In this document: one piece after another, positions 59,209 through 64,000 of the stretch
Layout of the letters: every line of letters begins with the position of its first letter
How positions within the stretch are numbered: position 1 is the stretch's first letter
Origin: Xanthomonas fragariae
GTDB lineage: Bacteria; Pseudomonadota; Gammaproteobacteria; Xanthomonadales; Xanthomonadaceae
Assembly (NCBI RefSeq): GCF_017603965.1
Contig: NZ_CP071955.1
Span: 1,922,001-1,986,000, forward strand
Reading direction: 5' to 3'
DNA: 64,000 bases
Position numbers and translations under genes: made by a program
The notes under the pieces: generated by a model
Databases searched by the model: none
Told to the model about the DNA's origin: nothing
Seen by the model: only the letters and a program-made list of their open reading frames with translations

Positions 59209-60486
59209 ATGATCATGCCTTCGCGCCTTTTGCGTTTATCGCTCGGTGTCAGCGTCTGTGTGGCCGCAACCAGCGTAGCAGCGCAAGCAATCGCTCCCGA
59301 AACAACCACATCCTCCGCAACCGGCGCCGGTGCGCAGCAGCAGAATTCCGCATCTACTACAAGCTTCGAGCAGTGGCTGGCCGACTTCCGCCAGCGTGCG
59401 CTTGCCGCCGGCATTGAAGCCACCACGCTGGATAACGCATTGGCTGGTGTCACACCCGATCCATCGGTGCAGACACTGGGTCAGCAGCAACCCGAATTCA
59501 CCCGCTATCTGTGGGACTATCTCGACGCGCGTGTCACACCTTCCGCCATTCAGGAAGGACAGCAGCTGCTGATCAGTCAGCACGCCCTCTTTCAGAAGTT
59601 GCGGCAGCAATACGGTGCGGATCCGGGCATCCTGACCGCCATCTGGAGCATGGAAAGCGGGTACGGCAAACAGATCGGGGACTTCTATGTAATTCGCTCG
59701 CTGGCGACACTGGCCCATGAGGGGCGGCGCACCACGTATGGCAACACGCAGCTGCTTGCGGCCTTGCAGATCCTGCAGGCGGAAAAAAGCATTGATCGCT
59801 CGCAGTTGGTGGGCTCGTGGGCCGGCGCCATGGGACAGACGCAATTCATTCCGAGCACCTATCGCGACTACGCCGTCGACGAGGATGGCGACCAGAAGCG
59901 GGATGTCTGGAATTCCAATGCGGACGCTTTGGGCTCTGCGGCGAATTATCTCAAGCAGAGCAGTTGGACCAGCGCTATTCCCTGGGGCCAGGAAGTCCAT
60001 CTGTCAGCCGGCTTCGACTACGCGCAAGCCGACCTGACGATCAAAAAAACCGTCGCCGAATGGCAGCGCCTGGGCGTGGCGCCCCGCAAGCCGATTGCGC
60101 CCGCACTGGCTCAGCAGCCGGCATCGGTGTTGTTGCCCACCGGATACCGCGGCCCGGCGTTCCTGGTGTTCGATAATTTCCGCAGTATTCTGCGCTACAA
60201 CAATTCCACCGCCTATGCCCTGGCGGTCGGCTTGCTGGCCGATGGTTATGCGGGCGGTGCCGGGGTCGAGCAGCCTTGGCCCAAAGATGATCCGCCGCTC
60301 AATAGCGCTGCCCAGATCACCGAGCTGCAGCAGAGGCTGACCAACAAGGGATTCGACGTGGGCGGCATCGACGGTGTGCTGGGGGCGCGAACTCGCCAGG
60401 GAATTCGTGCGTTCCAGCGTAGCCAGCAATTGCCCCAGGACGGTTACGCCAGTACTTCGTTGCTGGCGCGTCTGCGGGCTCATTGA
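59209..60486 (+). CDS. mltB: Lytic murein transglycosylase B (SLT_2) with peptidoglycan-binding domain
   Basis: 425 residues. Signal peptide about 1-26 (RLLRLSLGVSVCVAATSVAA). Transglycosylase domain about 50-345 with catalytic Glu in SMESGYGKQIGDFY and GQTQFIPSTYRDYA. PG_binding_1 at the end (ELQQRLTNKGFDVGGIDGVL). It cuts glycan strands. In Xanthomonas, such genes pair with xopE and are thought to help type III secretion cross the wall. Confidence 0.92.
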   Translation: MIMPSRLLRLSLGVSVCVAATSVAAQAIAPETTTSSATGAGAQQQNSASTTSFEQWLADFRQRALAAGIEATTLDNALAGVTPDPSVQTLGQQQPEFTRYLWDYLDARVTPSAIQEGQQLLISQHALFQKLRQQYGADPGILTAIWSMESGYGKQIGDFYVIRSLATLAHEGRRTTYGNTQLLAALQILQAEKSIDRSQLVGSWAGAMGQTQFIPSTYRDYAVDEDGDQKRDVWNSNADALGSAANYLKQSSWTSAIPWGQEVHLSAGFDYAQADLTIKKTVAEWQRLGVAPRKPIAPALAQQPASVLLPTGYRGPAFLVFDNFRSILRYNNSTAYALAVGLLADGYAGGAGVEQPWPKDDPPLNSAAQITELQQRLTNKGFDVGGIDGVLGARTRQGIRAFQRSQQLPQDGYASTSLLARLRAH

Positions 60487-60569
60487 TCGGGGGATGTACG
60501 CCGGAGACTGCAATTCTTCATCCACTCTCAGTACTGCAAGGCCATCGACAATGCTGCTGGAATCTTAAA

Positions 60570-61637
60570 ATGGGTTGCACTATCTCAAAGACAAACAGCG
60601 CCCAGCACTCGCCGCGCCAGGAGGAAACGCCCCTTCCGCCGCAGACGCGGCAATTCTTTGTGGGTGCTCTAAACGGGCTGTTGAGCGATTTGCCCAAGCG
60701 TCGGCTTCAGGGCGAGTCGCTCTCCGATCCTGATATCTCCCTCGCCGGCTACTTGCTGAGCAAAGCCGTCATCGGGGATCCAGTCGAGTCCCATGACATC
60801 GCTCGGCTGCACAAGGCTAACAGCACGGTGCAGGAGACGCGGGCTCGCTTCCCATACGGACGCGGCAACGTCGCCACCGACATTGCCGTCAGCGATCACG
60901 CATCCAGTCAACATGCGCAGGCCGCGCATGATGTGTTTGTCGATCTGGTGCGCGGCAGGGCGCCGGAGTCAATGCTCACGAATCCGACGCTGGGGCATGC
61001 GGTCGTGTCCGAATTCGTCCAGGGCGGTCATTGCGCCGGATATTCTGCCGTGGCAACCATGCTGCATGTGCAGAAGCTCCAGCCAGAAGAAAGCATCCAC
61101 TATGTCCAGCACAACCATCATGGCCATGACTGGGCTGAGTGGCGCGTGCCGGACGGACATCACAAGACCATCGTCGTAGACCCTTGGGCTCAAGGACCGG
61201 CGGTGTTTGCGCCCGACAGCAGATTTGCGGCAAATGATCAACACACTCAAGAACGCTTGGCCTTGAATGCCAAGGACGCAGATGATATGGCTGCCAAGAT
61301 GGCCGCAGGCGCGCAGTATCTTCAGGAAAACTGTCTCCCCCTGGCTGGGACACACCTCAAGAGACTGAAAGCCCAGAAGTTCCATTGCGCGCCTAAGGAA
61401 GTCTGGCAACCGCAACCTGTGGTGAGCGATGCGTTTCGTATACGGGTCCGGCAAGGTCTGGCTGCATTGGCTACCACTCCAGAGCTCGGCTTGTCGTCAT
61501 CGGCGCACGGCAGCAATGTTTTGAATAAGATGTCCATCGAATCGGCCTGCGCACTGGGTTTCGGCAAGAAAGCGGCAAGCGCAGCTGCCGAAAGCATTGC
61601 AGCTGCCGCATATCAACTGGGCGAGCAGACCGAATAA
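60570..61637 (+). CDS. xopE: Type III effector of the XopE (HopX/AvrPphE) family
   Basis: 355 residues from MGCTISKTNSAQHSPRQEET; Gly2/Cys3 give a myristoylation/palmitoylation signal for the plant plasma membrane. Transglutaminase-like triad: Cys155 (GGHCAGYSA), His186 (HGHDWAEW), Asp204 (VVDPWAQG). Length is close to XopE2/XopE3. It lies behind mltB, a pairing known for XopE2 and XopE3, so the subfamily is not resolved here. No canonical PIP box was found directly upstream. Confidence 0.9.
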   Translation: MGCTISKTNSAQHSPRQEETPLPPQTRQFFVGALNGLLSDLPKRRLQGESLSDPDISLAGYLLSKAVIGDPVESHDIARLHKANSTVQETRARFPYGRGNVATDIAVSDHASSQHAQAAHDVFVDLVRGRAPESMLTNPTLGHAVVSEFVQGGHCAGYSAVATMLHVQKLQPEESIHYVQHNHHGHDWAEWRVPDGHHKTIVVDPWAQGPAVFAPDSRFAANDQHTQERLALNAKDADDMAAKMAAGAQYLQENCLPLAGTHLKRLKAQKFHCAPKEVWQPQPVVSDAFRIRVRQGLAALATTPELGLSSSAHGSNVLNKMSIESACALGFGKKAASAAAESIAAAAYQLGEQTE

Positions 61638-61654
61638 CCGGTGCTGGACCCAAA

Positions 61655-61747
61655 CATGGGCTCGGCAGGGATTCGCAAAAAATCCTTTACTGACAGTAAT
61701 TTAGCTCACGCTTGGCTGTTTTTTACATGAATCCCTGCCGACCCTCT
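61655..61747. repeat. 92-bp-class palindromic repeat at the 3' end of xopE
   Basis: GGGCTCGGCAGGGATTCGCA at the left, ATGAATCCCTGCCGACCCTC at the right, centre TTTAGCTCACGCTTGGCTG. Same orientation as the copy at 47487, so the 14-kb block between them is flanked by direct copies. Confidence 0.88.
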
Positions 61748-61842
61748 GGCTCGCCTGCATGGAAACCCAGGCACGGTCAGCCGACCAGCTCAAACGCCAA
61801 TAGCGTGCTGCACACAGAAATCGGACAAGCCCGAATCGCGCA

Positions 61843-62490
61843 TCACAGCGTTCGAGCAGGATCCGTAAGCCCATACTGATTGGCAAGACGCGCCAACGCG
61901 ATATTGTCCTGGATGCCGACCTTCTCGAACAGACGCGCCTTGTGCGTGTTGATTGTCTTAGCGCTGAGATTCAAGCGCTTGGCGATGTCTTCCTGGCGCA
62001 GACCCTGGGTCAGCAGCAAGGCGACCTCCAGCTCGCGCGGGGACAACGCATCGAATGGCGAACCGCCGCCTTCAAGACTGGACAGTGCCATGTTCTGTGC
62101 GATCGTATTGCCCAGGTAACGGCGACCCAGTGCGACCTCGCGCACCGCACGCAACATCTCGTGCGCATTGCCGCCCTTGCCCACATAGCCAGATGCGCCA
62201 GCTTCTAGCAGACGCTTCGGCAGTGGGCCATCTTCTAGCACCGACACGATGATGACGCGCGTGCCGTAATCGCCCTTGACGATGCGCTCTGTTATTTCCA
62301 GGCCGCTAACACCGGGCAGATGCAGATCGCATAACACGATCTCGGGCTTGATCTGACGAATCTGCGGTAATGCCGCTTCGCCGCTCTCTGCTTCGCCCAC
62401 CACATCGATGTCTACTTCCTTGGACAGGATCATCTTCATGCCTGTACGCACGAGTGCATGATCGTCAATCAGAAAAACTCTGATGGTCAT
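61843..62490 (-). CDS. gacA: LuxR-type response regulator, GacA/UvrY family
   Basis: 215 residues. Receiver domain 1-120 with phospho-acceptor Asp55 (IVLCDLHLPG) and acidic pair Asp9-Asp10. LuxR HTH about 150-210 (LSPRELEVALLLTQGLRQED, LSAKTINTHKARLFEKVGI). With its sensor GacS it normally controls small RNAs and secondary metabolism or virulence. Confidence 0.88.
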   Translation of the reverse strand: MTIRVFLIDDHALVRTGMKMILSKEVDIDVVGEAESGEAALPQIRQIKPEIVLCDLHLPGVSGLEITERIVKGDYGTRVIIVSVLEDGPLPKRLLEAGASGYVGKGGNAHEMLRAVREVALGRRYLGNTIAQNMALSSLEGGGSPFDALSPRELEVALLLTQGLRQEDIAKRLNLSAKTINTHKARLFEKVGIQDNIALARLANQYGLTDPARTL

Positions 62491-62701
62491 CCTTGTTGTC
62501 CTCGCTATGCTGCTGGCTGGTGCAGCCTATCTCCGTGAATAATTCAGGGCAAGCTCGATGCCACGTATTACATTTAAGTTAGAGCGAAAAACGCCTTGTT
62601 ACACGGCACTTCATGACGCGCGCTCGGTGCAATATCGCGACGTGTTCCGATGATGCAGGCACCGCAGTATCTGCTGTATCAGGCAATCCAGTCGCACTCG
62701 G

Positions 62702-63463
62702 TCAGATTTTCCCTGCCTCGACGGCACGCTCGGCGTTCACCAAAGGGCGCAGTTCGGGATCCAGCGCGACGCGTTCGTCGAAGACGAAGCACCGGCCATC
62801 GTAGCCTTCGCCACCGACTTCTTCGAAGTAGCCAAGAATCCCGCCCTCGAGTTGCAGTACGTTGTCCATGCCATCGGCTTGCATCCACACTGCAGCCTTC
62901 TCGCAACGGATACCACCAGTGCAAAAGCTCACCACCGTGGCATCGGCCAACGTGGCGCGATGCGGCTCGAGCGCGCCTGGCAAGTCGGTGAACTTGTCGA
63001 TCGGCAGCGTCAATGCGCCATGGAAGGTGCCGTGGACCACTTCCTGTGCATTGCGGGTGTCCAGCAATACCAGCGGGCGACCACGGTCGTCTTGCCCGTT
63101 GCGCATCCACTCGCGCAGCACGGCGGGCGTCACCGCCAGCGCACGGCCTTGCAAGGGCGATGCATCGTCGCGACGGAAACTGATGATCTCCGGCTTGACC
63201 TTGACCTTGAGCCGCGCGAACGGCCGCTGCGCGCTGAGGCTGAACTTGATGCGCATCTGCGCGAAGCGCGGATCGGCCTGCAACCAGGCGTAAAACGCGT
63301 CGATCTGCTCGGCCTCACCAGCCAGAAACAGATTGATGCCCTCCTCGGCCACCAGCACCGAGCCCTTGAGCACTTGCTGCTCAGCGTGAGCCAGTACGCT
63401 GTCGGCAAGCTGCTGCGGGTCCGGGATGGTGACGAATTGGTAGGCGGCGGTATTGGTAATCAT
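62702..63463 (-). CDS. trhO: tRNA uridine(34) hydroxylase TrhO (rhodanese family)
   Basis: 253 residues. N-terminal acylphosphatase-like domain (GSVLVAEEGINLFLAGEAEQ) and a rhodanese domain (LLDTRNAQEVVHGTFHGALT) with the active Cys in FCTGGIRCEKAAVWM. It hydroxylates U34 of tRNAs using oxygen, giving ho5U. Monocistronic. Confidence 0.92.
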   Translation of the reverse strand: MITNTAAYQFVTIPDPQQLADSVLAHAEQQVLKGSVLVAEEGINLFLAGEAEQIDAFYAWLQADPRFAQMRIKFSLSAQRPFARLKVKVKPEIISFRRDDASPLQGRALAVTPAVLREWMRNGQDDRGRPLVLLDTRNAQEVVHGTFHGALTLPIDKFTDLPGALEPHRATLADATVVSFCTGGIRCEKAAVWMQADGMDNVLQLEGGILGYFEEVGGEGYDGRCFVFDERVALDPELRPLVNAERAVEAGKI

Positions 63464-63634
63464 CCGGCTATTTTAGCTGCTGGCAGAACGTAGCAAGCAT
63501 GATCAGATGAGGTTCGGCGCGCAGCCCCTCAGGCGCGAGTGAATGCATGTCGATTTCGAGCAACGGCCGCATCCTCTTGGCAACCGCGCAGTGAAGGCAC
63601 GGCACCTTTTAACACCGATACGGCCACGGGTAGG

Positions 63635-64000
63635 TCAGCCGCGCAGCAGCAAAAACGGCAGCAATACCAACGACGCGACAACCAACATGCCGATCAGCGT
63701 GGCGATCACAAACATCGGTCGCTTGCGCAGCAGCGCGCTGAAGGTTTCCGCAGTGCCCGCAGCGAGCGCGCCCTGACGCTGCGCGCGTGCGATGGCGCCG
63801 CGCTGGGCCTGATAGGCATCCATTACGGCCTTGGCGCGCAGGTAGTCGACATCGTCGCTAAGCCAGATACCTCCAGCAGAAATGCCCCAGTTGCTTGGTC
63901 GCGTTTCGTAGACCTGCAAGAGGTGCTCGCGCATCAACGCCCGCACCTCGTCGGCTTCGTCATCGGGAACATTGCGCAGATTGAGCAGCAGCTTGGCCAT
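63635..64000 (-). CDS. DUF6164-like small membrane protein
   Basis: 121 residues, MAKLLLNLRNVPDDEADEVR, a soluble start with a DUF2007-like strand pattern (RPSNWGISAGGIWLSDDVDY) and a C-terminal membrane helix (MFVIATLIGMLVVASLVLLPFLL). The start codon is the last triplet of the window. Conserved in Xanthomonadaceae, function unknown. Confidence 0.75.
   Translation of the reverse strand: MAKLLLNLRNVPDDEADEVRALMREHLLQVYETRPSNWGISAGGIWLSDDVDYLRAKAVMDAYQAQRGAIARAQRQGALAAGTAETFSALLRKRPMFVIATLIGMLVVASLVLLPFLLLRG

Noticed and set aside
60380..60569. PIP box directly upstream of xopE
   Set aside because: TTCGT occurrences near 60424 and 60463 are not followed by a second TTCGB after 15 bp, and both are inside mltB.

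Overview
The window looks like chromosome of a plant-pathogenic Xanthomonas, most probably Xanthomonas oryzae pv. oryzicola. The reasons are a SKWP-repeat type III effector (XopAD), a XopE effector beside a MltB-type transglycosylase, Cf/phiLf-type filamentous prophages at a Xanthomonas dif sequence, and a complete ten-gene gibberellin operon including CYP115, a combination known from the rice leaf streak pathovar. The assignment is inference from gene content.

Layout. 1-1.9 kb: 3'-truncated S8 autotransporter protease on the minus strand. 3.2-12.4 kb: xopAD, bracketed on both sides by copies of a palindromic repeat that recurs through the window. 12.8-15.4 kb: alcohol dehydrogenase remnant, a DUF2231-like membrane protein and a sorbosone-dehydrogenase-like lipoprotein. 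15.6-17.2 kb: intact IS3-family element and an IS5-like remnant. 17.26-34.92 kb: two filamentous prophages in tandem between dif/att sites. They share an almost identical structural block but have different repressors, operators, replication proteins and accessory genes. Each carries a HEPN-motif Abi-like gene between direct repeats. The first is broken by an IS in gene VI. 35-44 kb: housekeeping block (TonB-like membrane protein, nfuA, phhB, TonB-domain lipoprotein, ZIP-transporter remnant, rluC-type pseudouridine synthase, rne). 44-47 kb: IS3-family element with a frameshift and a TniQ-type transposition remnant. 47.6-58.5 kb: gibberellin operon on the minus strand. 58.6-61.6 kb: truncated effector leader with a PIP-box promoter, mltB and xopE. 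61.8-64 kb: gacA-type regulator, trhO and a DUF6164-like protein.

How the parts work together. The operon IDI, GGPS, CPS, KS, CYP117, CYP114, ferredoxin, SDR, CYP112, CYP115 can in principle build GA4 from isoprenoid precursors. Upstream of its first gene lies a 32-codon leader that reads like the N-terminus of a myristoylated effector (MGLCSSKPS...). That leader is preceded by TTCGT-N15-TTCGG-N30-CAAACT, a match to the HrpX-recognised PIP box plus -10 element. I therefore infer that phytohormone synthesis may be co-regulated with type III secretion. The operon, mltB and xopE together are bounded by two 92-bp-class copies of the repeat that also brackets xopAD, suggesting cassette-like exchange of virulence modules.

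The least described system here is in the prophages: an Abi/HEPN gene plus a small CxxxC/HxxxxH protein inside an inverted-repeat element, placed between duplicated 3' ends of a phage gene. Beside it is a second module whose genes are delimited by CTAACGCGTTAG palindromes and which is collapsed to a single palindrome in the sister prophage.
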